Shown: positions 1 through 10,900 of the stretch, piece after piece
Layout of the letters: every line of letters starts with the position of its first letter
Position numbering within the stretch: position 1 is the first letter of the stretch
From: Cryptomeria japonica
Lineage: Eukaryota > Streptophyta > Pinopsida > Cupressales > Cupressaceae
NCBI RefSeq assembly: GCF_030272615.1
Contig: NC_081415.1
Location: 373,031,009-373,095,008 of the forward strand
DNA: 64,000 nt
Reading direction: 5' to 3'
Translations under genes and position numbers: made by a program
The notes under the pieces: model-generated
The model's input: the letters and a program-made list of their open reading frames with translations, nothing else
Told to the model about the DNA's origin: nothing
The model's database searches: none

Positions 1-2
1 TT

Positions 3-485
3 GACTTATTTGCATACACAGATGCTAATTGGGCAGGAGATGTGGATGACAGAAAAAGCACCACCGGTGGATCATTGTTTCCTGGTAGCAGACTAATTTA
101 ATGGTTGAGCAAGAAACATAGTTATACAAGTCTATCAACAGCAGAATCAGAATATGTTGCAGTAGCAACTAACTGTACACAGGTATTATGGATCAAACAA
201 ATGTTGAAGGAAATAAAGGTAAAATGCAAGGAACCTATAACTATTTACTGTGATAATAGGGTAGCAATTGATATATCAAAGAACCCGGTATTTCACTCTA
301 AGACTAAACATGTTTCTATCAAATTCAATTTTCTAAAAGAGAATGTTGAAGCAAAAGAAGTGAAATTGGTTTATGTGAATACTAAAGAGCAGATTGTAGA
401 TATTTTTAGAAAGCCTTTGCCTAAGGAGACTTTTGAATATCTTGGAGAGCAACCTGGAGTCCTACCCCCACTGGTAGAGACTTAG
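3..485 (+). pseudogene. Copia-1 RNase H domain, C-terminal end of pol
   Basis: This is the end of a copia polyprotein, the RNase H that degrades the RNA strand during reverse transcription. In frame 3 it shows YTDANWAGDVDDRKST, then LSTAESEYVA, YCDN, HSKTKHVSIK and the terminal DIFRKPLPKETFEYL, all hallmark copia RNase H motifs. One in-frame TAA at 99-101 breaks the frame just before WLSKKHS. The usual DIFTKPLP reads DIFRKPLP. The reading frame ends with TAG at 483-485. The N-terminal part of pol is outside the window. Confidence 0.9.
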
Positions 486-560
486 ACAGTTGATGTTTGT
501 CATCAACTGATAGAATTAACAAAGAAATCTTTTATTCTAGCTTTGATGAGGAGAGCTACT

Positions 561-855
561 TCTCAGGGGGAGTAGTTGGTATAATAAGTTGGTATTTTGT
601 ATTTGAAACTGGTTTTTGTAATACTTTGGCATTTGATGTCAAAGGGGGAGAGATATTATGGAAAAACACATTATCCCTTGGGGGAGAGATTGTTACTTTG
701 GGGAGAGATTTTTAAAGAGATTGATTACTCTCTATATCTGTATCTTCATTTCTGGTTAATGATCTCTTTGGGAGATTTTTGGTTTTTGGCATATCTGTTT
801 TGGCACTTTGATGGTTTTTCCATCTCGTGTTGCCATGAATGCCAAAGGGGGAGAT
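561..855 (+). promoter_or_regulatory. Copia-1 repeated polypurine tracts before the 3' LTR
   Basis: Plus-strand priming region. G-rich tracts near 564, 641, 678 and 697 resemble the terminal tract AAAGGGGGAGATT that abuts the LTR at 844-856. Only the last should be the functional primer. The same multiplication is seen in the other elements of this window. Confidence 0.6.
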
Positions 856-1897
856 TCTTGGTATTTTGGATATGTTGATATGGTTTTGTCATTGATGTCA
901 ACACCTGTCATCACTTGTCAACACTTATCAGCACTTGGAGATCTTTGGTTATGTTCACCAGCAAGTTAGAGACTAATGCACAGTCACCGGTATTTGGTTC
1001 ACCGGCAGATTATATTGTTCATCGGCACCTGGAATGACTTGGATACTACTTGGTTATGTCGAAGACATTATTCGATCACTTGGTTTTGGCAATTTGGTTA
1101 TCTGTATATTCAGGTTTGCATGTTTGTTGTTATCGGTAAATAGGTCCAGGATATGCACTAGCAGACATATCTATTCCAGATCAGCACGACACACTATGGA
1201 GATGATTTATTATTATTGTAAATGCATTGAGCTGACATCATGCATCAAATATTGATTTATTTGTAATTGATTTTATTGTAATATCTTTTAGTAAGCTGAC
1301 CTATTCAATTGGTCTTAGGTTATGGTATAAATGTAAGATCTCATTTGTGATATTGATATGCGATTAGAAAAAGAATTGTAATAAGGTATATGTGAAAATA
1401 AGTAGAGCTATACACGCAAACGTCATTTGAAGGTTGAAGTAAGGTTTTTGTGAAGGCAATCAAAATTAAACTAGTACTGAATCCAACATATGAAGATGCT
1501 ATTTTGTGCAATACATCACCATTGGATTTAACCATCCAATTGTAGTCAGTGTGGCTCTCATCTTGTGATTGAGCAGTGAGCTCTAGGCAGTTGGCCTTTT
1601 TGCATGTGCAAAATCCATATTGTACACACATACTATCTGCAGTAGTATCATTTGATTGTGGGTAAGGCTTCCCACCGTGGTTTTTCCCCTTACAGGGTTT
1701 CCACATACAAATATTTATGTTATGTGTTCTGGATGATATTGTCTTTCTATTTCATGCATTAATCTTTACCGGTACTACAATTAACTGATAAAACAGTCTA
1801 CTGGCATTAGGCATTAAGTTTTGGTTAAGTTAATTTTGGTTGAATTTATTAGACAAATGATTCACCCCCCCCTCTCAGTTGTCTCCAGGACCTAACA
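856..1897 (+). repeat. Copia-1 3' LTR (about 1,042 bp)
   Basis: It starts directly after the polypurine tract as TCTTGGTATTTTGG, so the first dinucleotide TG has become TC, and ends GGACCTAACA. A TATA-like box TATAAAT lies at 1326-1332. The motif shared by all LTRs here, CACCGTGGTTTTTCCC followed by GGGTTTCCACAT, is at 1673-1706. A C-tract followed by CTCTCAGTTGTCTCC lies just before the end. Confidence 0.85.
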
Positions 1898-2548
1898 AAT
1901 ACATCTGTCAACAGAGATACTTTGGTTGGGAAACTATCTACTTTTGAGCTTGAAGAATTTGGACCTTCTTGAGTTGTGAAGTCTGAACCTTCTTTTCATG
2001 CATCTACATCTACAACCAGCAAGTAAGACTGGAAAGCTTTGTATGCAAAGGAATTGGAAGATACAAAGAGAGATGATGACGAGTTTGAGCAAATTGAAGC
2101 ACAATTTGGTAGAAGATTACCTAAAGGACCGATAGGAAGTAAGTATGAAGGAAAAGCACCTTTTAAATGATTTGCATGTAATAAGATTGGTCATTTTGCA
2201 TCTAGATGTCTTGAAAGAAATTCAAGATTTGAAGAAATAGTTAGAAGATCATTTAACCCTAACCCTGGATATCAGCACAAGTATAAATACAAGAAAAATA
2301 GAGACACATCATGCTACATAGTCGATGAGAAATGCATTACTGATTCTAATGATGAACCAACAAAAGACTCTGGTAGTGGATCTGGCATTGGGAAGGAATG
2401 GGTGTTCATGGCTATCAAGGAAGATGATCTGGCACTAGATGAGAATGTACATGAAGAGAAGGCACTTGTTGCTAAAATTGAAGACAAGGATGAATGGGTA
2501 ATTGACAACAGTTGTTCACATCATATGACTTGAGATAAAGGGAAGTTT
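1898..2548 (+). pseudogene. Copia-2 Gag C-terminus with zinc knuckle, and start of protease
   Basis: Frame 2 continues a UBN2-type copia Gag: DTLVGKLSTFELEEFGPS, then DWKAFYAKELEDTK, RRLPKGPIGSKYEGKAPFK and the nucleic-acid-binding knuckle FACNKIGHFASRC. The first cysteine codon of the knuckle is lost to a TGA at about 2168, and another TGA follows EFGPS near 1971. The protease motif near 2503-2530 reads VIDNSCSHHMT, where the copia standard is D-S/T-G, so the catalytic triad is damaged (DNS). Protein order and similarity to Copia-3 Gag make the assignment firm; function is surely lost. Confidence 0.8.
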
Positions 2549-3783
2549 TTGTCTTTGCAAGAATTTGATGGTGGTCTAGTTAGATTTGGAGATGACAAGG
2601 CATGTATGACCAAAGGAAAAGGACCTATATCATTAAAGGGTAAGAACAATATTGACAATGTTTATTATGTTGAAGGTTTAAGGCATAATCTTTTGAGTGT
2701 AGGACAATTGGTAGATAAGCGATTTCAAGTACAGTTCAAGGATGGAAAATGCAAAATCATTAACAGATCTATTTTGGAGATTGCAACTAGTACACAAACA
2801 AAAGGTAAGATATTCCATTTGAACTTCGATGAGAAGACATGGTTGATTTCATAGATTGATGAGAGTTGGCTATGGCATAAAAGGTTGTGTCATGTGAATT
2901 TTGATTGCATTGTGAAGACCAGTTCAACTGAGGTAGTTAGGGATATACCTAAGGTTATCAAGCCCTATAATCCGGTATGTAAAGAATGTCAAATGGGTAA
3001 ACAAATTAGAACCTCTTTTACAAGTATACAAGATAAATCAAATGATGTTCTTGATCTTATTCATACTGATTTGTGTGGCCCTGCTAGAGTTAAAAGTTTT
3101 CAAGGTGATAGATATTTCATGGCCCTACTAGAGTTAAAAGTTTTCAAGGTGATAGATATTTCATGATAATCATTGATAATTATTCTAGAATGATGTGGGT
3201 TACTTTTTTGAAAGAAAAATCTGAAGCATTTGAAAAGTTTAAAATCTTTAAGGCTAAAGTAGAAATTAAGACATGATTGAAGATTAAGTGTTTGAGATCA
3301 TATCATGGTAGAGAATTCACATCCCATGAGTTTAATAATTTTTGTGACAAGCATCGTATAAGAAGACAATTTTTTGCTCCCTGAACACCTTAGCAGAATG
3401 GAATTGTGGCAAGGAAGAACAAAACTATCTTGGATGCTGCTAGAACAATGATTATGGAAGCTAGTCTACCTCATATCTATTGGAGAGAAGTAGTGAGTAC
3501 AATGGTTTATACATTCAACAGAGTACATATCAAAGGAGAAACCAGTAAGACACCTTATGAATTATGGTTTGGAAATTCACCAACAGTTAAGTATTTCAAA
3601 AAAAATGGTAGTAAATGTTATATCAGGAGAGATGATATTATTGGGAAATTTGATCTTAGATGTGGTGAAAGCATATTTCTTGGTTATTCTAATGGAAGAA
3701 AAGCATATAGATGTTATAACAAGATATTGCAGAGAATTGTGGAGAGTGCTAATGTCAAAGTAGATGAGCTGAACAAAAATTAA
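2549..3783 (+). pseudogene. Copia-2 GAG-pre-integrase and integrase
   Basis: Integrase inserts the cDNA into host DNA. Frame 2 (2549-3120) carries GGLVRFGDDKACMTKGKG, VEGLRHNLLSVGQL and the zinc-binding segment LWHKRLCHVNFD to CKECQMGKQ, then DLIHTDLCGPARVKSFQG at the start of the DDE core. A 44-bp tandem duplication at 3077-3164 shifts the frame. Frame 1 then continues MMWVTFLKEKSEAFEKF, a damaged GREFTS-like segment, WREVVSTMVYTFNRVHIKGE and TPYELWFGNSP. Stops include TAG at the site of the normally CAG-coded PQQNG motif near 3390. The pattern is a standard copia integrase, inactive. Confidence 0.85.
3077..3164 (+). repeat. 44-bp tandem duplication inside the Copia-2 integrase
   Basis: 3077-3120 is repeated as 3121-3164 with one visible difference (GCTAGAG to ACTAGAG). 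Because 44 is not a multiple of three, the integrase frame moves from frame 2 to frame 1. Both flanking frames remain readable, so this looks like a single slippage or repair event. Confidence 0.9.
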
Positions 3784-3810
3784 ATTAGAGTTTATGAGAA
3801 GAAACTAACA

Positions 3811-5013
3811 GTGGAAATGATTATATCTGAACCAGTAGCACCTTTACCAAAACAAAGAGTTGAACCAGTTACTCTAACAGTATCAGAGAACTCTACAGTA
3901 ACTGAAGAACATGGAAGAGGAACTGAAAGTTGGAAGACTCCTAGGTATGTGAGATTGAATCATTCAGAAGATCAAATCATTGGGGATAAGAGAAATGTTG
4001 TGATGAAAAGAAGAAGACTAGAAACTAATGAGGTATGTTTAATTTCACACGTTGAATCGGTATCAATAATTGAGGCATGTAAAGATGAATATTGTTTGAA
4101 AGCTGTGGAAGAAGAATTAGATCAGATTGAGAAAAATAACACATGGACCTTGGTTCCCCGACCTAAAAATAAAAATGTTATTGGAACTAAATGGGTTTTT
4201 AGGAATAAATTGAATGAGTATGGTCAAGTTATAAGGAATAAGGCTAGATTGGTTTGTAAAGGATATTCTCAAAAGGAAGGAATTGATTATGGAGAGACTT
4301 TTACACATGTAGCTAGGATTGAAGCTATAAGATTATTTCTTGCCTATGCTGCTTATAAAAACTACAAGGTTTATCAGATGGATGTTAAATGTGCATATTT
4401 GAATGGGGATCTTGATGAGGAAGTTTATATTGAGAAACTTGATGGTTTTTCACTATCAGATGATACAGATATGGTTTGCAGGTTAAGGAAATCTTTATAT
4501 GGATTGAAATGAGCACCTAGAGCTTGGTATGCAAGGTTGGATACATATCTTTTGAAGCTTGGTTTTACTAAGGGCAGTGCTGATAGTAATTTATATTATA
4601 ATATTACTAATGATGACATACTAATTATTGAAGTATTTGTTGATGACATTATTTTGGAGGTGAAGATAAGTTATGCATAAAATTTTCTAAGAATATGGAG
4701 AAATAATTTGAGATGTTGATGATTGATAAGATGAAATTTTTCTTAGGTTTGCAGATTACTCAGATTGACAAAGGTATTTTTATCTGTCAAACTAAATATT
4801 CTAAGGAATTGTTGAAGAAATTTGGTATGGAAGATTATAAACCGGTAAGTACTCCTATGGTTACAAGTGAGAAATTGAAAAGAAAATATGTTTATGTACC
4901 GGTAAATCCTACAAGATACAAATCTGTGATTGGAGGTATACTTTATTTGACTCAGACTAAACCTGACATTATGAATTTTATTTGTATTGTTTCAAGATTT
5001 CAGAATGACCCTA
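3811..5013 (+). pseudogene. Copia-2 reverse transcriptase, N-terminal part
   Basis: Reverse transcriptase of the copia type. Frame 1 shows [87 protein letters not shown] and SLYGLK, then a TGA (4510-4512) where LKQAPRAWY is normal. The catalytic motif reads FVDDII and is followed by a one-base loss (IILEVKIS instead of IIFGGED), so MKFFLGLQ and the LYLTQTKPDIMN block continue in frame 3 to 5013. The domain is cut at SRFQNDP by NA-1. Confidence 0.9.
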
Positions 5014-6181
5014 TGTTGGCATTTTTTATGTTTATGTTATGATTGTCATTGATGGACACACACTTGTATAGAGATCCCCTTCATATGTATGAGCTAGAGC
5101 TCAACCGGTATTTGTTCCAACCGGTATGTTGTATTCTAGTCTTTAGACTATTGGTGATTTTGCAGAATGTGTTTCCCGGTCTGAAGCAGCATGTCGATCC
5201 CAAGTAGTTCATAGATCTCAACCGGTACGAAGGAGCAAAGCGGCATAACACATTCTTACTAGTCTTAATTTTTGTCAAACCGGCAACCGGTATTTTGTAT
5301 GAACTAGTAATACTCTGTGATGAGTTACCAGCCAGCATTTTGTGATGAGTTACCAACCCACTGATTGATTAACGGTGCCAACACACTAACGGTGCTTTTT
5401 GTGTCGTGTTACTGAGTATGTCTAGTCCATTAAACCTAGGAAATTCTAATGTAATCCTATTGGACCGACATGAAATCAGATTCCTTTAAAAGGACATCAT
5501 GTCTAGGGTTTTGAGTTGTTGTTGTTGTTGCTGAAAGGGTTTATGTTATGGCTAGGGTTTAAGGTGGTTGTTGAGTTGTTATAAGAGCGATCTTATCTAA
5601 GAAGATCAAGTTGTAACAGAAAGAGGTAGAGAAGACTGAAGTAATGTTGAAACACATTAGCAGTGAGCTATACTGGATCTAACCAAGCAGTTTGTGCTAT
5701 TAGATAGATCAAACACTTGTTGATTACTCACATCTTTGACAAGTCTGTAGCCCTTAACCGGGTAGGCCCAAAATCCTTTGTAAAATCCTCTAACAAGGTG
5801 GTTCACTTCTGTGAATCTAAAATCCTCTAACATGGTGGTCTTTAATCGGACTTATCTCCTAACAGAGATTGAGATTCCTAACAGGATCTGTTCTGGTGGA
5901 GAACATTGTAAGACCTTAATCGGTCTGGTTTCTATTCTACAGATAGTGACTTGTGAGTTCCATCTCACCGTGGTTTTTCCCAGCTAGGTTTCCACATCAA
6001 ATATTTTGTGTTATGGTTGTATTGCTTTTGTGGGTGAATGCTTTATTTACATTTTGGTTTGCATGTGTGATAATCAGTCTGTCTATTAGACTGTTTTACC
6101 AATTTATCTTTAGACTGTGTAAGTGTTTAAGTACAGACATTTTTGGCATACTAATTCACCCCCCCCTCTTAGTATTCATCA
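5014..6181 (+). repeat. NA-1 5' LTR (1,168 bp)
   Basis: It starts TGTTGGCATTTTTTATG and ends TATTCATCA. The first 300 bp hold several ACCGGTA words (near 5103, 5120, 5220 and 5286). The shared motif CACCGTGGTTTTTCCC is at 5967-5982. Degenerate copies of CTTAACCGGGT or CCTCTAACAAGGT recur between 5753 and 5925. A TTTAAAAGG at 5485-5493 is the best TATA candidate. Compared with the 3' copy it has an extra ~18 bp beside an ACCGGTAT repeat. Confidence 0.92.
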
Positions 6182-6183
6182 AT

Positions 6184-6195
6184 TGGTATTAGAGC
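6184..6195 (+). promoter_or_regulatory. NA-1 primer binding site
   Basis: TGGTATTAGAGC, two bases after the LTR, matches the 3' end complement of initiator Met-tRNA (TGGTATCAGAGC) with one mismatch. It sets the boundary of the 5' LTR and the strand of the element. Confidence 0.88.
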
Positions 6196-6231
6196 CTACC
6201 TTTCTATAAGTTTAACCACTTGGAAAGAGAT

Positions 6232-7502
6232 ATGGGGGAATACACCTTGAGGGAACTTACTCAATGGCTCACTCAGTCTGAGCAAGCCTATGATGATCTT
6301 ATGGTCAAATACAAGGCATCCCAAGCAAAAAGGAGAGAACATGCAGAGAAGCTGATGGAGCTATCTGAAAGTAGTTTTAAAGATGAAGCTAATATGGAAG
6401 CCATGATTGCAGAAGGCTGAATGATTCAAACTCCAATCTGAGAAAGGAGTTGGAAGGACTGACCATCCAATTTAGTCAAGAGCTCGAGAACTGGAGGAAA
6501 GCTAAAGATCGGGTAAAGGACAGAGATCATGAGATCTCCAAGTTGAAACAAGAGATTAGTGCACTAACTGCTCGCCTTCATGAGAGCAGGATGGAAAAGA
6601 AAGACATGCAAGGAGAACTAAACATAGCCATCTCTAAAAATGCAAGCCTAATGGAGACCAATACTGCTATCTCCAAAGAACTCTCTAATTCAAAGGAAAT
6701 ACTTGCTAAGTTTAGCAAAAGTACTATCAAGCTAGAGCAAAAACTTGAGTCATCTAGACCGGTAAAGAATACCAATGGTCTTGGTTTCTCTGGACATGAG
6801 GAAGGAGAATCCTCAAGAACAAATGTTGAGGCACCAAAGAAGCAACCGACACTCAAAGGAAAAGGTAAGAAAAAATTCAAACCTGTTTGCTTTAATTATC
6901 TTAAAGAAGGACACGCTGCCAATGTATGTAGGAACAAAGCCTACAATAATTTTCCATATTTTATCAACAATGTACCTAGATCCAATAAGTTCAATGGTCA
7001 TTGTTATGCATGCAACAAGTTTGGGCATAGAGCATCTGAATGCAGGTTCGTCATGAACAATACTAGAAGATATCCTCAAAGGACCCAAGGAGCTGGTCCA
7101 GAATCTTTTGTAAACTGGATCCCTAACCGGTTTAATACCTATAATTATCAGTCAGGCAATAGTGGTTATCAATCGGCAATCGGATGGAGAGCAAACTATT
7201 GGACTTGTCATGGACATGGTCACACTACTGCTACATGCAAAAGGAAGAATGGAAATATGAACAATGGACCTTGGAGAGCACCTGGACTGGTTTGCTATCA
7301 CTACAACAAACCGAGTCACATTGCAAGATTCTACAGAAGTAGAAAGAGTATATCTGATGATATACTGGTCACTCAAAAAGGAGAAGTTGATGTTGAAAAA
7401 GTTCAAGCGGACATGAACAAAACCTGGAGGAAGAAACCAACAATGTTGGAAGAGGAACCGGTTTCTGCACCTAGTGTGGAAATATCAGAACTGGCAAACT
7501 AA
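6232..7502 (+). pseudogene. NA-1 ORF1: coiled-coil, zinc-knuckle Gag-like protein
   Basis: Start chosen at ATG 6232 (MGEYTLRELTQWLTQ), just after the primer site. Residues 1-170 are a long heptad-rich coiled coil (EISKLKQEISALTARLHES). A one-base frameshift lies near 6411, since RLNDSNSNLRKELEGLT continues the alignment with NA-2 in frame 3. Then come NGLGFSGHEEGESS, a basic stretch and four knuckle-like units: CFNYLKEGHAANVC, CYACNKFGHRASEC, CHGHGHTTATC and CYHYNKPSHIARFY. Only the second is canonical CX2CX4HX4C. The C-terminus has MNKTWRKK. The layout suits an RNA-packaging Gag; that role is inferred. It is unlike the UBN2-type Gag of Copia-3, 4 and 5. Confidence 0.75.
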
Positions 7503-7947
7503 GCTCCAAAGAGGCTTAGGGGGAGCAAACGGCAAAATGATTGTGAACCCCCGGTTACACTAGTAAAAGACCTTAACCGATATGTGATACCTGTCGCTTG
7601 GCAAAAGATCGGAAATAGTAAAAGAGGCAAATTAGGGTTTACGCCCTAATAGAGGAGCATTAATGGCGGTACGTGAGAGACATGTATAAAAGCATATTTC
7701 AAATCATTTCTCACTATTTGTTTTCAAGCGAAGAAAAGTTTTCAAGTGCAGAGTGAAGAAAAGGCGATTTGAACTAAGATTTCAAGAAATTGATAAATCT
7801 TGAAGGAGATTCAAATCTAGTTTGCAAGCAGTCGTGGAGAACACAAAGTGGTGATTTGGCAATCGACGAAGAGTGGAGTGAAGTAGAATCAAGAAGCCCT
7901 AAATTTGCTTTGTAAAGGTATTTTTCGTGTTCTTGAAATACTCAACA
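7503..7947 (+). other. NA-1 spacer between ORF1 and ORF2
   Basis: About 445 bp without convincing coding sequence. It begins with AGGCTTAGGGGGAGC, and NA-2 has the similar ACGGGGCTAAGGGGAGC at the same place. Both spacers end with TAAAGGTATTT or TTAAGGTATTT followed by the ORF2 start. The pattern resembles a 3' splice-like or leader segment for a separate ORF2 transcript, but no splice site can be proved by eye. Confidence 0.4.
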
Positions 7948-10900
7948 ATGGCTTTCGCATCTCATACTAGTTCTAGTACATCCATTGAGCCAGAAAGTTT
8001 TATTCAGAGGAAGTCCAAATATAATGCCTTATCACAAGTTCCGGCTAGAGTCATAGTTGAAGAAGGAATTTCGAATTATATTGATTGCAAAATAGAAGAC
8101 CTAGGGTCTTTAGCTATTCACACCTAGCTAGGTTTATTTTGCAGCAAGGACAAGAAGATCAAATTGGAGTTTAGTATCTTAGAGAAGAAGAAACTCCATA
8201 ATGCAATATACTTTCTGGAAGATTTTATGGAGGATCATATTAGGATCATTTTGAGTAGAGTCCATGGTGACAAGATGTACCTAGAGAGGATGCATGATAT
8301 CACACCTCAGGAAATTCATGTAGTCACCAGTTTTTGTAACATAGAGGAAGTGCCAGCCCTAAGAACAGTAAGCAAAACCAAAATGGCCAAGCTCACCAGT
8401 TCAACAAGTTACTCACGGGGTATGACAGTTAATCCTATTAAGGATGATTTGGTGAAATACGCCTGCATGGTGATAGGCTACAGAACATTCTCAGCCAACA
8501 GGATTAATTTTGTATCTTTTGTAGTGGTAAATGCTGCTTACCAGATGATTAAAGAGGAAGCATCATTTGATCTATGCACCGGTATGCAGAGGCAACTCCT
8601 GTTGAATCTAAAGGCGATCAAACAGGACAATGCACTGAGGTTTAAGTTTGGACAACTACTGATAGGGTTGTTCTTTTATTTCCAAGGCTACTTTCCTAGA
8701 GTAGGAGATGTCCAGTGGTCTCCTGACCAACCGGTAACCAAGCAGATCAAGGAAAGCATACAAGCCATTGGAACCAGTTACCCTGAAGTACTGAACAAAT
8801 ATTTGGATGAGTTCAGAAGAAAGATGAGTCAAAGGGTAAGGATCTCAGGTGATATTGTTAAGAAATACGAAGATGACATCTGTTTCACCATTCAAGTGGA
8901 CAAATGCTTAATGGAGGTTGTTGAGCCTAGAATGGAAGAAGTGGAGCCAATGGGCTATGAGGTTATGTATGATATGCTGGAAGGGTATGCCTCAACCCTT
9001 ATTGCCTTGCCTCTCGATCCTAGGGCTAAAAGGACTGGAACCTACTTGGAGAGGATTGCACTGGCTGAAGAACCATCTGTTAAGAAAGGAAAAGAACCGG
9101 CAGCAAAGAAAGCCAAGGCAGTGCCTGCAGCATCAGCACCAGCTACCATTGCAACTCCAAGAGTGACCAAGCAGTCACCTACAAAGAAGAAACCAGAGGT
9201 GACACTGGAAAAAGTCTTTGAAAGAAAAAGGAAGACTAAGACAAATGAGCCAGACTCTGAAGAGACCGAGTCTGATGAAAAGCCAAAGAAGGCCAGACAG
9301 ACAAAGAAAATGAAGAAGAATGAACCGACAGCATCCACACTGGTAAATATTGATATCTCCTCATACAAACCTTTCACACATTTTCAAAGGATAGTTAAGA
9401 ATATTAGGAGAAAATTACTTCATGGTTTAGTAGATTATTATGATGATTTTAGTGATGAGGAGAAGGAAGAAGTATTATAGGAAATCATTATTTATTTGTG
9501 CAAAAATGACCAGTCACCATCAGAGATTAAATCTTAGACACCGGATTCTTTATTTAAAGCATTAGATAATAAATGGCACATTGCCATTGAAAAGGAATAG
9601 GAGATTAGGGAGAAAGTCTTTGCAGAGTACTTTCCCAACCTCTCAAATTCAAAATTATTTGATGTGCTGGACCAAAATAAAGGACTCTTCTTCACAAGGA
9701 GAAGAAGACTCTGGCTATTGGAAGGAAGAGCTAATGATGTTGAAAAAGGCACTCATTAGTATATGAATCATGCTATTCAAGCTCACAAAGCATGAATGGT
9801 CAACTGGCAAGCAGAAACAGAACCGGTCATATCCAAACCGGATGAAGTTTTTGATGAAGAAGGAAACCCGGTTGAAGAACCAATCGACACTATTGATGTC
9901 GATGCCCTGGATGTAGAAGATGTCACTTAGGAAATACCTTCTAAGGGAATAGAATAGGGGCAACAAGTCGAACAAGGTGGTGAGCAAGCTAAGGACACAT
10001 AGGAAGTGGCTAAAGAAGAGGAAGAGAAGAAGAAGAGGGATGAAGATGAGAAAAAGAGAAAAGAGGAAGAGAAGAGAAAAGAGGAAAAAGAGAAATGAAA
10101 AGATAAAGATAAGAAGAAGCAAGAAGATGAAAGGAAGAACAAAGAAGAAGAGCACAAGGAAGAAAAGAAGAAGAAAAAAGAGGAAGAAAAGAAGAAGAAG
10201 GAAGAGGAAGAAAAGAAGAAGAAGCAAGAGGAAGAAAAGAAGAAGAAGGAAGAGAAAGAGAAGAAAAAGAAGGAAGAGGAAGAAAAGAAGAAGAAGGAAG
10301 AGAAAGAGAAAGAAGAGGAGAAGAGGAAAGAAGCAGATAGGAAAAAGAAAGAAGAGAAAGACAAGGAACAAGAACAGAAGAAAGAAGCAGAGAAAAGGAA
10401 GAAGGAAGATGCAGACAAGGCAGTGAAAGCAATAGAGAGCACACAGATGGAGACTCCGAAGGCAACCGGGAGTCAAGCCAAACCAGCTGATATCTCCAGT
10501 CCTATCGATCTCCAGTCTGCAAGTGAGTTAGAGCTTATGCACAGCATCAAGGTTACTCAAGAGCACCTTGAGATCATTCGCAGGAAAAAGGAGTAGGACA
10601 TAATTCAGGCAGCTGTAGACACCCTTAACGGTTTAATCCCCGGTACTAATCTTCCTAACACTAAATCATCACTAGCACAACTCAAACTACTATGTACTGT
10701 AGTGGATGATCAGGTGCAGAGCCTGGAAGAAGAAGCTGAGGCAAATGTCAAGAAAGAGAATCAAAAGGCTCTTAACATTGCTCTGGTGAAAAAGTTGAAT
10801 GAGCTTCGGTCTGAACTGCTAAAAGACCAAAAGGACATAAGGAATGCTTTGGATGAGGGAAACTTGCTACTAAGCAAAATCTGTCAACCTCATCTGTTCT

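Larger units (their letters stand above)
1..1897 (+). mobile_element. Copia-1: 3' part of a Ty1/copia-like LTR retrotransposon
   Basis: Only the RNase H end, the polypurine block and the 3' LTR lie in the window. The sequence resumes at 1898 in the gag gene of another element, Copia-2: the peptide beginning NTSVNRDTL matches Copia-3 Gag, NTSVTRDTL. So Copia-1 is inserted in Copia-2 gag, and the right copy of its target duplication would be AATAC at 1898-1902. The left copy is off the window. Its LTR is the same family as those of Copia-3 (start TTGGTATTTTGG, end GGACCTAACA). Confidence 0.85.

Noticed and set aside
1341-1706. 121-codon minus-strand open frame
   Set aside because: It lies wholly in the Copia-1 LTR, shows no domain, and similar frames recur in other LTR copies only as shadows of the shared motif.
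5081-5356. Minus-strand open frame repeated at 11573-11815
   Set aside because: Present in both NA-1 LTRs because the LTRs are duplicates; no protein features.
7948-8800. Capsid or reverse transcriptase remnant in ORF2
   Set aside because: No UBN2 motif, no (F/Y)VDD, no HHCC or DDE pattern was found in any frame.
9715-10476. Long minus-strand open frames rich in Leu, Phe and Ser that look like membrane proteins
   Set aside because: They are the complement of the purine-only K/E tract of NA-1 ORF2; the composition alone removes stops. ORF2 homology on the plus strand is decisive.
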